A stretch of 22,968 nucleotides of DNA from a virus, in the IMG/VR virus record IMGVR_UViG_3300021961_000675, positions 1 through 22,968 of that record; one strand, 5' to 3'. The notes under the pieces were generated by a model. That model saw nothing but the letters and a program-made list of their open reading frames with translations, searched no databases and was not told the DNA's origin. A program made the translations under genes and the position numbers. Every line of letters starts with the position of its first letter. Position 1 is the first letter of the stretch. This document shows positions 1 to 9,037 of the stretch, piece after piece.

Positions 1-1992
1 GGTATATCTTAATCTGATGTTAACACCATTATCTGTTGACCATAAACTTTGAGAATAATATCCTGTATCTGTTGGTAACCCGGTTGTTTTAAATCTAAAT
101 TCTACAGCTTGAGGATTATCACTTAAAGAATTCCAATCTGTATTTAATTCCCAACTTGAAGTTATGTATGAAGACCCACTAGTATAAAAAGCATAATTAT
201 ATTCATTTTGCCAATTATCAAAAGTATTTTTATCTTTATCTTTACCTCCAAATTCATTAATTCTTAAAACAGTATCGGGAACACCAAAAGTATTAATTAA
301 AGATCTTAAACCAGCAACAGTTCCTTTAGTTTTAAGTAAATAAGGTAAATTATTATATATACGTTTATATTGTTCTTTATTAATATCATCTGTAGGCATC
401 AATGAAGATGTAGATGAAGCAGTAATATAAGTTGTTATATATTGAAGGAAAGATCCTGTTGGTACGGGGTATTGAGTTGTGGTAAATGGTAAGTTATATA
501 AACTACCAGACGATGTTAAACCAATTAAACCTTGATATACATCATTAGATGAAAAATTGTTTTGATAAATATTAACACCAGCATCTCTTAAAATATCAGC
601 AACCAAATCTTTAGAAACACCATAAGTTAAACGGTTATCTGAATCAAACTTGGTAGTAATATTTTGTAAATAAACAAAAACTTCATCAAAAAGTTGACCT
701 ACCATTTCAACAAATAATTCAAATTGAGCATTTTCACTATCTTCTCTAATATACGAAGGAATAGCTAATACTAAAGAATTATTGTTTTCTGAATCATAGT
801 TTTCTGCTACTAGAGACTGAGAAGAAAACCAGGTAAGTCCAATAGTTGAAGTTGTTGTTACATTTGTATAAGGGGGAGTATTTCCCGTTTTAGGCCAACA
901 AGTTGAACCGGATTCGTAATACAAATAATACTCATATCCATCAAATCCAGTAATAATTTCATCAATTTTGTTTTGCCAAACTATATTACTAGAGGAAACA
1001 TATTGAGAAGTACTAGAAGGCCCATTAGACAAACTAGCGCTATAATTGTATTTTTCTAATAATTGTAATTTGTAATAAAAATTTTCTAATCTTGTTTGTG
1101 CTGATGAAAAATGGATAAAATTAGAATAATCAGAATAATCAATATTAATTTCAATACCTGTTTCTACTAATAAACTATTTAATTGGTATTTTAAACTTCC
1201 TGTTCCTTGAGAAAGGGAGGAAGTTGAAGAAGTTAAAGCATTATAATTAGCATAAGCTGTAGAATTATTTATTTGATTCTGAATATTTAAATTAAAATTG
1301 GGTCCTTGTAAAGGAATACCAGGAACTTTAGAATCAAAAATAAAAGATATATTTACTTTATAGGCTACAGAATTGCCTACTTGAATTACAACCCAACATA
1401 GTGAGTTTATATCAAATTCTTGAGGAAGAGCCTCATATAATTTAATAAGTACTGTAGGGTTATCTGGGTTTGAAGTATCTAGTAAAGCATTATTAGCAAT
1501 AACCAGTCTATTTTCACCAAAATCTAAATAAAAATCATAGTAACTTCCAGTAGAATTTTGTATATTAGATATTAATTCTTGAGCTGAGGATATTACTAAA
1601 GAATTAGGGATTGAAGTAGTGTCTAATCTTATTTCTGTTCTATCGGAACTAATTTGAGATATAAAATATACTCTTTGAGGAGTAGATCCTAATATAGGAC
1701 TAACAAAATTATATAATAAATTATATTCTCCTTCATCAATACCTTGAGAAAGCAAATCATTTTCAGGATCAATAGTTACAATACCATTATTAATAGAATA
1801 TTGAGGGTAGTTATTGATATAAGAAACTAACTGATTATTAGAGTCATATAAAGAAAACTCGATAACATCTTTTGAAGGGTCGAATTGGGTTTGAACATCA
1901 AAATTAGTAATTAAAAAAGCATCACTAAGTGAATAGTCTTGATAATCAAAAACTTGAGCGGTTGTATTATTAATATTAACTATTCTTTCCAT
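1..1992 (-). CDS. Baseplate wedge protein, P2 gpI/T4 gp7-like, with LamG-like domain (3' end outside window)
   Basis: An open frame of 664 codons starts at 1992 and has no stop before the window edge, so the protein is incomplete at its C-terminus. Residues about 490-590 resemble the P2 gpI (Tail_P2_I) family: an acidic helical stretch followed by the motif LPYLLKTKGTVAGLRSLINT at about residue 545, then GVPDTVLRINEFGG. From about residue 620 the phrase AVEFRFKTTG looks like the start of a LamG/concanavalin-type beta-sandwich, a common carbohydrate- or receptor-binding module. In P2 and Mu the gpI-type protein works with the gp6/J and gp25/W proteins, whose homologues lie just upstream, so a wedge role is likely. 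The start overlaps the preceding stop as TAATG. The first 450 residues are Asn/Ser/Thr-rich beta-type sequence that I do not recognise. The family link is from remembered motifs, not a search. Confidence 0.72.
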   Translation of the reverse strand, partial: MERIVNINNTTAQVFDYQDYSLSDAFLITNFDVQTQFDPSKDVIEFSLYDSNNQLVSYINNYPQYSINNGIVTIDPENDLLSQGIDEGEYNLLYNFVSPILGSTPQRVYFISQISSDRTEIRLDTTSIPNSLVISSAQELISNIQNSTGSYYDFYLDFGENRLVIANNALLDTSNPDNPTVLIKLYEALPQEFDINSLCWVVIQVGNSVAYKVNISFIFDSKVPGIPLQGPNFNLNIQNQINNSTAYANYNALTSSTSSLSQGTGSLKYQLNSLLVETGIEINIDYSDYSNFIHFSSAQTRLENFYYKLQLLEKYNYSASLSNGPSSTSQYVSSSNIVWQNKIDEIITGFDGYEYYLYYESGSTCWPKTGNTPPYTNVTTTSTIGLTWFSSQSLVAENYDSENNNSLVLAIPSYIREDSENAQFELFVEMVGQLFDEVFVYLQNITTKFDSDNRLTYGVSKDLVADILRDAGVNIYQNNFSSNDVYQGLIGLTSSGSLYNLPFTTTQYPVPTGSFLQYITTYITASSTSSLMPTDDINKEQYKRIYNNLPYLLKTKGTVAGLRSLINTFGVPDTVLRINEFGGKDKDKNTFDNWQNEYNYAFYTSGSSYITSSWELNTDWNSLSDNPQAVEFRFKTTGLPTDTGYYSQSLWSTDNGVNIRLRYT

Positions 1993-2336
1993 TATATACT
2001 TCCGGAGGTTAATTGGGTTATAAGATCAAGGTTTTCTTGTCTTAATTGAGTAACTTCATCAATTAAAGCTTGTATTGTTTCCTCATCACTTGAGTTTTGT
2101 CCAATATATAATTGACTTGTTTTTATAAGGTATTCATGAGAATTTGTTTCTCCAAACTTAGGTATCTGATAGAATATTTCTTGGTAATTATTAAAAAATT
2201 CTGCTGTTGAAATTGAGGGAATTGAAACGGGATCAACAGGAGCCGGAGTAACTAGTTGAGTAAAAGAAGTATCAATAACTCTTTCATATTGATTTTTTGC
2301 AAATACTAATTTACTTAAAGGAATTTGATTAGCCAT
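1992..2336 (-). CDS. Small virion-associated protein (hypothetical)
   Basis: This 114-residue protein lies between two baseplate genes and overlaps both neighbours by one base (TAATG junctions), so it is translated as part of the tail operon. The first 60 residues are rich in Pro, Ser and aromatic residues. The last 30 (about 82-112) form a predicted heptad coiled coil with the run IDEVTQLRQENLDLITQL. There is no signal peptide or membrane segment. I do not recognise the family. Its place between the DNRLRE-like protein and the gpI-like protein suggests a small wedge-assembly or connector component, which is inference from position only. Confidence 0.7.
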   Translation of the reverse strand: MANQIPLSKLVFAKNQYERVIDTSFTQLVTPAPVDPVSIPSISTAEFFNNYQEIFYQIPKFGETNSHEYLIKTSQLYIGQNSSDEETIQALIDEVTQLRQENLDLITQLTSGSI

Positions 2337-3472
2337 TATCCGTTAATTACTTTAAAATAATATTGATCACTAAACACTTGTGTTGTTCCCCCTATATTAC
2401 TTTGAATTAATATTTTATAATATCTCTCTGGTTGGAGATAATTCATATGTAAATCAAAATAACTAGACTGTGAATCAGCGCTTAATTTAGTATAAGTTTC
2501 ATCAAATTCAACTATAAATTCATTAGTTTCTAAATCCTGGATAGCATAATAAGAAGCTGTTGGTAAATAATAGTTGTTTAAATAAACAGAACTAGTAGTC
2601 CATATCTGTTCAGGGAATTCAGGTCGAGCATTTATCCTAAATCTGTTTACACTTTCACTATAAAAAACTCCAGCATTTTGAGCAACGTTTACTGTTGCGG
2701 GTAATGAGTTTAAAATTGTTTGAGTTGAAGATCCTGTATTCCAAGTAAAATCATCCCAACTAAATTGTAAAGCTGGAGGGTAAATTGTATTTGTGTCTAC
2801 AGAAAAATATTTTAATTCGGGTTGATAATTTTTATTATCTACCCATTCTGTTCTTTGTTTTAAAATAAACCCATAATTGGGGAATTGTGGAGCTCTTGAA
2901 GCTGAAGGATACCAAGCATCTATGGTATTAGTTACATCTAAATTAAGATCTTTATTTTCTCTAAAACTAAAGGTAACGGAAGCCGAATATGATGGATTTG
3001 GCCACCAAACACCTCCTCCGGGTGGGACCCAATAAGCCCAAGAAGCAGTAGCTGCTGCTGGGATAGTAGCTGTCCATTTATTACTTCCAGAGATATCTTG
3101 CCAAATCCAAGAAGTACCATCACTTGAAACGGGTTCATCTAAGTATCTACCTGTTCCCATTGACCAGTTTTTAGCTACGGGAAAACAATCTACAGTAGTA
3201 TCTACTCCCAATCCAGTAACAGTAGATACAAAACATTGTAAATTAGATTTCCAACTTCCAGAATCATATACACCTTGGGGGATTTTATTTAATACAGATA
3301 ATATATCTTCCTCTGAAAATTGTATTAAGAATCTACTAACTTGAGGATAGGCATCAGCATAAGCAAAAGTTGTAAGAGTTGCTTCAACTATTTCATCTAA
3401 TCCTGTATTCATACTAGGAAATAAGGAATATAGGGTTGCGTCTTTTTCAGGGAATATTTTAAATACTGCCAT
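2336..3472 (-). CDS. Virion structural protein with DNRLRE-like domain
   Basis: This 378-residue protein follows gp6 by 10 bp and abuts the next gene. Its first 130 residues resemble the DNRLRE/CBM96-type beta-sandwich: FPEKDATLYSLFPSMNTG near the N-terminus, SRFLIQFSEEDI around residue 46, and a GTGRYLDEPVSSDGTSWIW segment around 107-125. The region after that is Trp/Tyr-rich and beta-type, with Pro-Gly-rich loops around 150-160. Such proteins are known as surface or cell-wall-associated modules; here the position in the baseplate cluster points to a peripheral baseplate or fibre-attachment role. The identity of the domain is moderately sure, the virion location is inferred from context. Confidence 0.75.
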   Translation of the reverse strand: MAVFKIFPEKDATLYSLFPSMNTGLDEIVEATLTTFAYADAYPQVSRFLIQFSEEDILSVLNKIPQGVYDSGSWKSNLQCFVSTVTGLGVDTTVDCFPVAKNWSMGTGRYLDEPVSSDGTSWIWQDISGSNKWTATIPAAATASWAYWVPPGGGVWWPNPSYSASVTFSFRENKDLNLDVTNTIDAWYPSASRAPQFPNYGFILKQRTEWVDNKNYQPELKYFSVDTNTIYPPALQFSWDDFTWNTGSSTQTILNSLPATVNVAQNAGVFYSESVNRFRINARPEFPEQIWTTSSVYLNNYYLPTASYYAIQDLETNEFIVEFDETYTKLSADSQSSYFDLHMNYLQPERYYKILIQSNIGGTTQVFSDQYYFKVING

Positions 3473-3482
3473 TTTGTTTTTA

Positions 3483-5345
3483 TTATAAAGGTACTATTCG
3501 GCCTTGGATATCGGTATTGGGATATTTAACTTCAAAAATACTAGGATCCAATGAAGGATAAATTACATTAGCTTGAGTAGCTCCAGAGATATTATAAGCA
3601 TATTTTGAATATCCTAAACTCTCTCCTACTAAATTGTTAATATTAATGTTTTTAACTGTTTGTACTCCTTCAATTTTATCTAATAAAACATAAATATCTC
3701 TTAGTACAATAGGTTGATTAATTTGCCAATTATCTACTCTAAAATATTCTCTTAAAGCAGCTATACATTTTGTTAAAATTTCATTACTATTATACTCAGG
3801 TAAAACAATTATATCAAAATTTACTCCAATATTAATAATAAAAGCATCTTTAATATTAACAGAATCATTTACCATTCTATATTGAGATAAGTATGTAGTA
3901 ACGTTTTGTTTTAAAGCAACGGAGGCATTGGTTAATTGATTGTCTACGTTATAAGACAATATATATAAGTCTAAAACGGATTGAGATTCACCAGCGGATA
4001 ACGATTGAGCTTTGGTAGGTTCAATATATGCCTTTGAAACAACTCCATACTTAGCCGGCATTGAAAGTGCTCTAACTAAATAATCATTTTGAGTTACGTT
4101 ACGTAATTGTGTTGCAAAGTTAGCAGAAGCATTTTGTCTAATTTCTTCAATTGTATCTCCATCACCCCCACCATCTGCTGCTGAAGGATTAATTACTGAA
4201 AGGCTACTAAATACTGTATTTGCGGTAACGGTATTTAGGTTAAAATTTAAAAATGAAGGAGTGCTATTTAACTGAGTTAAAGTATTAGCAGCCACATTTG
4301 CTTCTACACCCCCACCAGTTAAATATCTAACTGTTAGAGTAGTATTTGAAGGTGCAATACCATACGTTTTAGTAAATAAAAAGTTATCAGGAGCAAAAGC
4401 GGTAGTAAGTTTAGTTTTTTCAAAAGGTAAACCAATACCCACATTATTAGGATTAGGGGTGATTTCTTCATCAGTATCTAAAACAGTTCCAGCTCCGAAT
4501 TGAAGTTGAAGAGAACTAGGATTAGTTACACGAGTAGAAAATCTACGTTGTACTTTATCTAATTTTAAAATATAAGGGGTATCTCCAGAATATTGTGATA
4601 AATTAGGATCATTAACGTTAGTATTTTTTATAGAATTAAATACCATTTCTTGACCTAAATAAGGAACTTCATACCATTCTTCTCCAGTAGTATCATCTAT
4701 AACATCTAATATTCCTATAATTCTATCATCATTGATGCTTACTGTTGAAAAAGAAACAGGAGCTCCAAAACTAAAAGAAGTAGTATTAATTGTAGCCGAT
4801 ATAGCTTTTCTTCTTTTTCTTAATAAGAAATAAGTAGGGTCTCCATTACTATCAACAGAATAAACAGTAACTTCGGTAATATCCCCTGAACTAGAGATTG
4901 AAAAATCTATGGGATCTTCTACAATAAAACTTATATTACTATTATTAGGACTATTTACAGTTGAATTTTCAGGAATAAAAAGAGCAAAATCAAAATCAGG
5001 AGTTATATTACCTGAGGTTCCTTTTCCTGGTATTTGTTGGTAAAAATCTAAAACAACCGTAGCAGTTTGAGTTACATTTGGTTTGTAACCAAACATATAA
5101 GCCAACTCATATAAATTATTAGGTTGACGAGCGTATTGTAAGAAGTTTTCTTGGATTTGGTTATCCATGTAGAAAGATAATACATCCCCTACATAAGCAG
5201 CCATCTCCATAAACATCATACCTGGGGATGTTGGGCTAAAGTCTGTATAAGTAGTTGGGAAATAAGTTTTAGCATAGTCAATAAGACTTGCTCTTAACTC
5301 TGTAAAATCTTTATTAATGTACTGTATGTTTTTCTTAGTAGCCAT
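3483..5345 (-). CDS. 6: Baseplate wedge protein gp6 (baseplate J family)
   Basis: At 620 residues this is close to T4 gp6 (about 660). The N-terminal 100 residues carry the pattern of phage gp6/J proteins: INKDFTELRASLIDYAK, then YVGDVLSFYMDNQIQENFL, then a FGYKP motif. The central and C-terminal parts (about 370-600) carry the baseplate-J region, with EEIRQNASANFATQLR followed by DYLVRALSMP and the C-terminal INQPIVLRDIYVLLDKIEGV block. gp6 dimers join neighbouring wedges and form the inner ring around the hub, contacting gp25. The gene overlaps the upstream gp25 gene by one base, the classic gp25-gp6 pairing. The start gives MATKKN and is coupled to the gp25 stop. Confidence 0.9.
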   Translation of the reverse strand: MATKKNIQYINKDFTELRASLIDYAKTYFPTTYTDFSPTSPGMMFMEMAAYVGDVLSFYMDNQIQENFLQYARQPNNLYELAYMFGYKPNVTQTATVVLDFYQQIPGKGTSGNITPDFDFALFIPENSTVNSPNNSNISFIVEDPIDFSISSSGDITEVTVYSVDSNGDPTYFLLRKRRKAISATINTTSFSFGAPVSFSTVSINDDRIIGILDVIDDTTGEEWYEVPYLGQEMVFNSIKNTNVNDPNLSQYSGDTPYILKLDKVQRRFSTRVTNPSSLQLQFGAGTVLDTDEEITPNPNNVGIGLPFEKTKLTTAFAPDNFLFTKTYGIAPSNTTLTVRYLTGGGVEANVAANTLTQLNSTPSFLNFNLNTVTANTVFSSLSVINPSAADGGGDGDTIEEIRQNASANFATQLRNVTQNDYLVRALSMPAKYGVVSKAYIEPTKAQSLSAGESQSVLDLYILSYNVDNQLTNASVALKQNVTTYLSQYRMVNDSVNIKDAFIINIGVNFDIIVLPEYNSNEILTKCIAALREYFRVDNWQINQPIVLRDIYVLLDKIEGVQTVKNININNLVGESLGYSKYAYNISGATQANVIYPSLDPSIFEVKYPNTDIQGRIVPL

Positions 5346-5752
5346 TAGGTAAAGGTAATATTAATATTGTCTGAGATTCCTGTATTGATAATACTATATG
5401 TTAATTCTACATTTACTTGATAAATATCAGGATTGCTAAATATATTTAATTCCTGCACATTTATGTTAGGGAAATATACATTTAACTGAGATTGGATATC
5501 TTGTTTTAATCCTTGTAAATTATTTTCGGCTATTTGTTGAAAAATAAATGCTCTCAAATTAGCACCAAATGTAGGATTTAAATATCTTTCTGGTTGGTTT
5601 GTTAAAAAGAAATTGATTAAATTATTCCTAATAGCGTCTTTTGTAGTATAAGTAGTTTTAAATACTCCTGGGGAGTTGAAAGGTAAATTAATCCCTACAC
5701 CTGTTCCAGGTTTAAAATCTATAGGGAATATTTTTTTAGCTCCAAAAGCCAT
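5345..5752 (-). CDS. 25: Baseplate wedge protein gp25 (GPW/gp25 family)
   Basis: The 135-residue length matches the family (T4 gp25 is 132). The conserved element QPERYLNPTFGANLRAFIF at residues 53-71 contains the Glu-Pro-Arg type signature by which gp25-like proteins contact the tail sheath and nucleate its polymerisation. An N-terminal segment with GTGVGINLPFN and a C-terminal beta region (VNVELTYSIINT) complete the fold. The gene overlaps both the 132-residue gene upstream and gp6 downstream by one base, consistent with stoichiometric co-translation of wedge proteins. Confidence 0.92.
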   Translation of the reverse strand: MAFGAKKIFPIDFKPGTGVGINLPFNSPGVFKTTYTTKDAIRNNLINFFLTNQPERYLNPTFGANLRAFIFQQIAENNLQGLKQDIQSQLNVYFPNINVQELNIFSNPDIYQVNVELTYSIINTGISDNINITFT

Positions 5753-6150
5753 TATTTTTTCATCATTGCCATTATTTGATCTAATCCTACACTACCTTCT
5801 GGTAAACCGCCTTCAGGTCCTTTTGATCTAGGATTAAAATCTCCAGCATAAGCTGTTGATATTGTTCCACCTTTTTTTATTTCACCTAAAATGCCAGAAA
5901 ACATATCTCTACGTTCTTGAGCAGTTAATTGTCTAGGATTGCTTAATTCCGGTTGGGCATAAACATCTTTAGATTCTGATATAGTATTAGGATTTTCAAT
6001 ATTAGTCGGTACATTGGAACGAGCGGCATCTGAAAGGATAGCTTTTAAATCGTCTTGAATAACGGCTTCTAAAAGAATATCTTTTAATTCTTCTTGAATA
6101 GCCTCTTTAACAGCTTCTTTAATTAGTTTTTTGAATTCTGTTGGTTTCAT
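5752..6150 (-). CDS. Hypothetical structural-operon protein with helical N-terminus
   Basis: This 132-residue protein begins with an amphipathic Lys/Glu-rich helix (KLIKEAVKEAIQEELKDIL, residues 8-26) of a kind often seen at the start of small phage virion or scaffold-like proteins. A Gly/Pro-rich C-terminal half with GGLPEGSVGLDQIMAMMKK follows. It is the only gene in the tail operon preceded by a visible gap (29 bp), which holds a TTATAAATATT motif. It overlaps gp25 by one base. No known family is recognised; a tail-assembly role is inferred from position. Confidence 0.72.
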   Translation of the reverse strand: MKPTEFKKLIKEAVKEAIQEELKDILLEAVIQDDLKAILSDAARSNVPTNIENPNTISESKDVYAQPELSNPRQLTAQERRDMFSGILGEIKKGGTISTAYAGDFNPRSKGPEGGLPEGSVGLDQIMAMMKK

Positions 6151-6153
6151 TAG

Positions 6154-6164
6154 TTATAAATATT
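6154..6164 (-). promoter_or_regulatory. AATATTTATAA motif (possible late promoter core)
   Basis: On the minus strand the 29-bp gap before the 132-residue gene reads AATATTTATAACTAATG. The same 11-mer occurs upstream of the 111-residue gene and of tRNA-Thr. It resembles the T4 late consensus TATAAATA only on the opposite strand. Only three bases separate it from the start codon, which argues against a normal promoter here. Confidence 0.25.
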
Positions 6165-6179
6165 AAATAATTACAAAAT

Positions 6180-7781
6180 TTATTGATCATTTATGGTTAT
6201 GGTTTCTATGTATTCCCATTTATTGCCATCCCACTTATAAATGTCTTCGGCTTGACCACCACCAAGTACTAAAGCTCCTTCTTCACCTATAGTTTTCCCC
6301 AAATATCCTAAGGGGTCTGGATTACCTGGAGGGGTTTGGGTTTGGGTTTCAATTTTACGAGGTTTTATAGGAGGTGTATTGACTGGTAAAGGATCATATA
6401 CTGGGGGGACAGGATTAATTGAAAGATTATCTTTATCTATTATACGTTTAAGTTCATTAATTAATGTTTGATTGTTTGTAGTAAAAGATAATTCAGTTTG
6501 AATCATTACAATTCCTTCAGTTGTTTTACCAATTGCTCTTCTGCGGGTTGTAGTAGGAGTATAGGGAACTTCTTCAATTTCTATAATAAATCCTTTATAT
6601 CCTATCTGATTAGCTGTTTGTTGGGCTTGTCTTTGAGCATTAGCTAAGGAATTAATAGAATTGGCTGTTGGTGTTAAATTAGGATTTAACTGACATATGT
6701 TAACATATATATCTATAACATTTAACAAGTTTTTAACTCTTAAAATATAAACAGATAATACAGATATTACTAATGCTGAGCTGCTAATAGTTCCGGTTAA
6801 TTTAGATAATCGAGAATTACCTTCTTTATCAAAAGTTATTTTACGTATAAAAGTTTGAGCATCATTTAAAGCAGCGGGTACAGCTCCTGGGGTTACAGGA
6901 AGTAGTTTAGCAGCTGCTGAAGCTATAATAGCGGCGGTATCTACTGCTGTTATAATTCCTAAAATAGTATTTAAAAAATTAGAGGTACCAGTTATTGAAT
7001 TACCTAATTTATCTATTTTATTTCCTATATTATTAAGAGATTGAACAATATCATTTCTTAAAGTTATTAATTGGGTTAAAACAGCATCTGAGGGGCATAT
7101 GTCTATATCTAAAGCTCCAAGTTGATCCATTATTAAAGTTCGTTGTTCTTCAGTAATAGTTAATGAATCTTTATTTTTCTTTTGTTGAATTATAGGTTGA
7201 GCTATAGTAAGTACTTCTTGAGGAAGATACTTTTGCATTAAAGATTGAATTGAAGGTTCAATAATTTGGGGGATTTGTGATCCTAAAGCAAATATTAAAG
7301 GAGGTAATTTTGATGCTCCTTGAGGTTTTTGATCATCAGGGGTAGCACTTTCTATAATATTAGCATCAACTGTTTTTTCTTCAGCTTGAGCCATTTGTTT
7401 TTGAACAGTGGCTTGTTCTGTTTGTCTTTGTTGTTCTAACTCTGGTGGGGTTTGAGTGGGTTGGGGAGGAGTTGGGGCTTTTAATTGTATAAAACTTACA
7501 GTTTCATCAACATGAGGTTGTATAACTGCTCTAAGCAAATTTATTCCATCTATAATTTCTCTTTCGGAAGTCCATTGATTTTCAAATTGTTTATTACTAT
7601 ATATACCTTCAGGAGTTAATGGAATAAGAGGTTCTAAATATGCTTTGAGGTTTGGAGTGATATTAGATAAATCATATATAAAATACCAACCACTAAATAC
7701 ACCCCCATCTATATCAATTACTATAGAACCTTTAGGAACTCCATTAAGTAAAAGTTGATAAACATATGAATTTTCAGTCAT
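6180..7781 (-). CDS. Large tail-operon protein with hydrophobic segments
   Basis: This 533-residue protein lies between the gp5-like spike and gp25 groups and overlaps gp5 by one base. Residues 1-95 form a compact alpha/beta region. Residues 100-160 are a Pro/Gln-rich linker (TPPQPTQTPPELEQQRQTEQ). A coiled-coil-like stretch near 240-265 precedes two hydrophobic segments: about 268-300 (ILGIITAVDTAAIIASAAA) and about 333-360 (ALVISVLSVYILRVKNLLNV). The C-terminal 150 residues include Pro-rich repeats. No family is recognised. A hydrophobic hairpin in a tail protein is typical of tape-measure or tail-tip proteins that enter the host membrane, but the length is short for a tape measure in most myoviruses (T4 gp29 is 590). 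The function is open. Confidence 0.78.
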   Translation of the reverse strand: MTENSYVYQLLLNGVPKGSIVIDIDGGVFSGWYFIYDLSNITPNLKAYLEPLIPLTPEGIYSNKQFENQWTSEREIIDGINLLRAVIQPHVDETVSFIQLKAPTPPQPTQTPPELEQQRQTEQATVQKQMAQAEEKTVDANIIESATPDDQKPQGASKLPPLIFALGSQIPQIIEPSIQSLMQKYLPQEVLTIAQPIIQQKKNKDSLTITEEQRTLIMDQLGALDIDICPSDAVLTQLITLRNDIVQSLNNIGNKIDKLGNSITGTSNFLNTILGIITAVDTAAIIASAAAKLLPVTPGAVPAALNDAQTFIRKITFDKEGNSRLSKLTGTISSSALVISVLSVYILRVKNLLNVIDIYVNICQLNPNLTPTANSINSLANAQRQAQQTANQIGYKGFIIEIEEVPYTPTTTRRRAIGKTTEGIVMIQTELSFTTNNQTLINELKRIIDKDNLSINPVPPVYDPLPVNTPPIKPRKIETQTQTPPGNPDPLGYLGKTIGEEGALVLGGGQAEDIYKWDGNKWEYIETITINDQ

Positions 7782-9037
7782 TATACTGTATAATTATATT
7801 TGGACTTTAAGTTATTTAAATTAGCCTGTAGAGCATTTAATGAACTTACTAATTGGGCAGCCGCTATTCTCATTCCTGATAAATCTGCGGGGTTAGAAGA
7901 TACTGTAGCAGTAGTACAAACAGTAGCAAAAGCTGACATATTAGATATTAATTGGTTTAATAAATTGACTGTTTGATTACCTAATAATAAGGGTTCATTT
8001 GCTGATTTAGAACCAATATAAACATTTCCTGATTGGAAAGTAATGGTTGGTGTATCAATATTGACTCCCTCAATAGCATTTAAATTAATAGATTTATTAG
8101 AACTTAATAATAAATGATCATCTGTTGTATTAAATACTAATCTACCAGAATTTATAATTACCTGTTTACCAGCGTATTGATTTGGTACTTGAGGAGCATT
8201 GTTTTTATAACTAAAATAGTTAGTTGAAGAAGCGTTTAAAGGTACTTTTTGTGTACTTGTTAAATAAATAGAAGCTTCATCATTATTTATATTTTCAGTA
8301 ACAGGAATCCAACCTTCATCAGATTGTTTACCTTGTCCATTTCTAATAATAGTTATGGGATCTCCGGTAAGTCCAACAGTAGACCAATTATTTAAAGGAA
8401 TTAGTGGTAAAACTTTAGTAGTAACCGTTGAACCTATTCTAATACTATTACCCCATCTTCCTTCATATATTAAATCTCCTTGGTAAGGTTGAATTGGGTG
8501 GATATTACCACGTTCTTCAAATGTACTTCCTAATTCAATTTCTGTAGATTGATTTGTTACTTTTCTAGGACTACCTGCTTGCGTTTGATTATAATCTTTT
8601 TGTTGAGATTCTGGAAGTCTATCAGGGAAAGTAGGGTAGGCATTATGGTGTGGGTGGTTCCACATTGCTACAGGACATATATAATATTGATTAGTAAGGG
8701 TTGAAATCCCATTTCTTTGAGGCCTACCCCCCATTTCCGTAGAAGGTAAAGTTACAATCCAAACTATTTCTTCTAAAACAGGAATATATTTTATATTTCC
8801 AAAATAGGGTTTTGCTGCTACTGGAAGGCTAGGTATGGTTATATCTTCATATAAGATGGTTCCAATTCCATTCCATTTTCCATAGTATTCAAATAAGGGG
8901 TGAGTGTCATCTAAAATTACATCTTTTACTCTTCCAGCAGTATATGAAGTAGGAGATGCTGTTATCCCATTAGGAGATTGAGCAACCACATTATTAACAA
9001 CAGGGGTTATATTATTAGGCGCCTTTACTCCTCCCAT
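7781..9037 (-). CDS. 5: Baseplate hub/spike protein, gp5-like (OB-fold and beta-helix, no lysozyme domain)
   Basis: Residues about 34-110 match the OB-fold region of gp5-type proteins in T4-like phages: AGRVKDVILDDTHPLFEYYG, WNGIGTILYED and KYIPVLEEIVWIV. A second conserved block at 185-235 (GDLIYEGRWGNSIRIGS, DPITIIRNG) is typical of these hub proteins. Residues about 288-350 form short repeating beta strands (INSGRLVFNTTDDHLLLSSN) expected for the C-terminal triple-stranded beta-helix spike. T4 gp5 carries a lysozyme domain between OB fold and helix; nothing like it is seen in this 418-residue protein. It would trimerise at the centre of the baseplate and pierce the outer membrane. Both ends overlap neighbours by one base. 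Confidence 0.85.
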   Translation of the reverse strand: MGGVKAPNNITPVVNNVVAQSPNGITASPTSYTAGRVKDVILDDTHPLFEYYGKWNGIGTILYEDITIPSLPVAAKPYFGNIKYIPVLEEIVWIVTLPSTEMGGRPQRNGISTLTNQYYICPVAMWNHPHHNAYPTFPDRLPESQQKDYNQTQAGSPRKVTNQSTEIELGSTFEERGNIHPIQPYQGDLIYEGRWGNSIRIGSTVTTKVLPLIPLNNWSTVGLTGDPITIIRNGQGKQSDEGWIPVTENINNDEASIYLTSTQKVPLNASSTNYFSYKNNAPQVPNQYAGKQVIINSGRLVFNTTDDHLLLSSNKSINLNAIEGVNIDTPTITFQSGNVYIGSKSANEPLLLGNQTVNLLNQLISNMSAFATVCTTATVSSNPADLSGMRIAAAQLVSSLNALQANLNNLKSKYNYTV

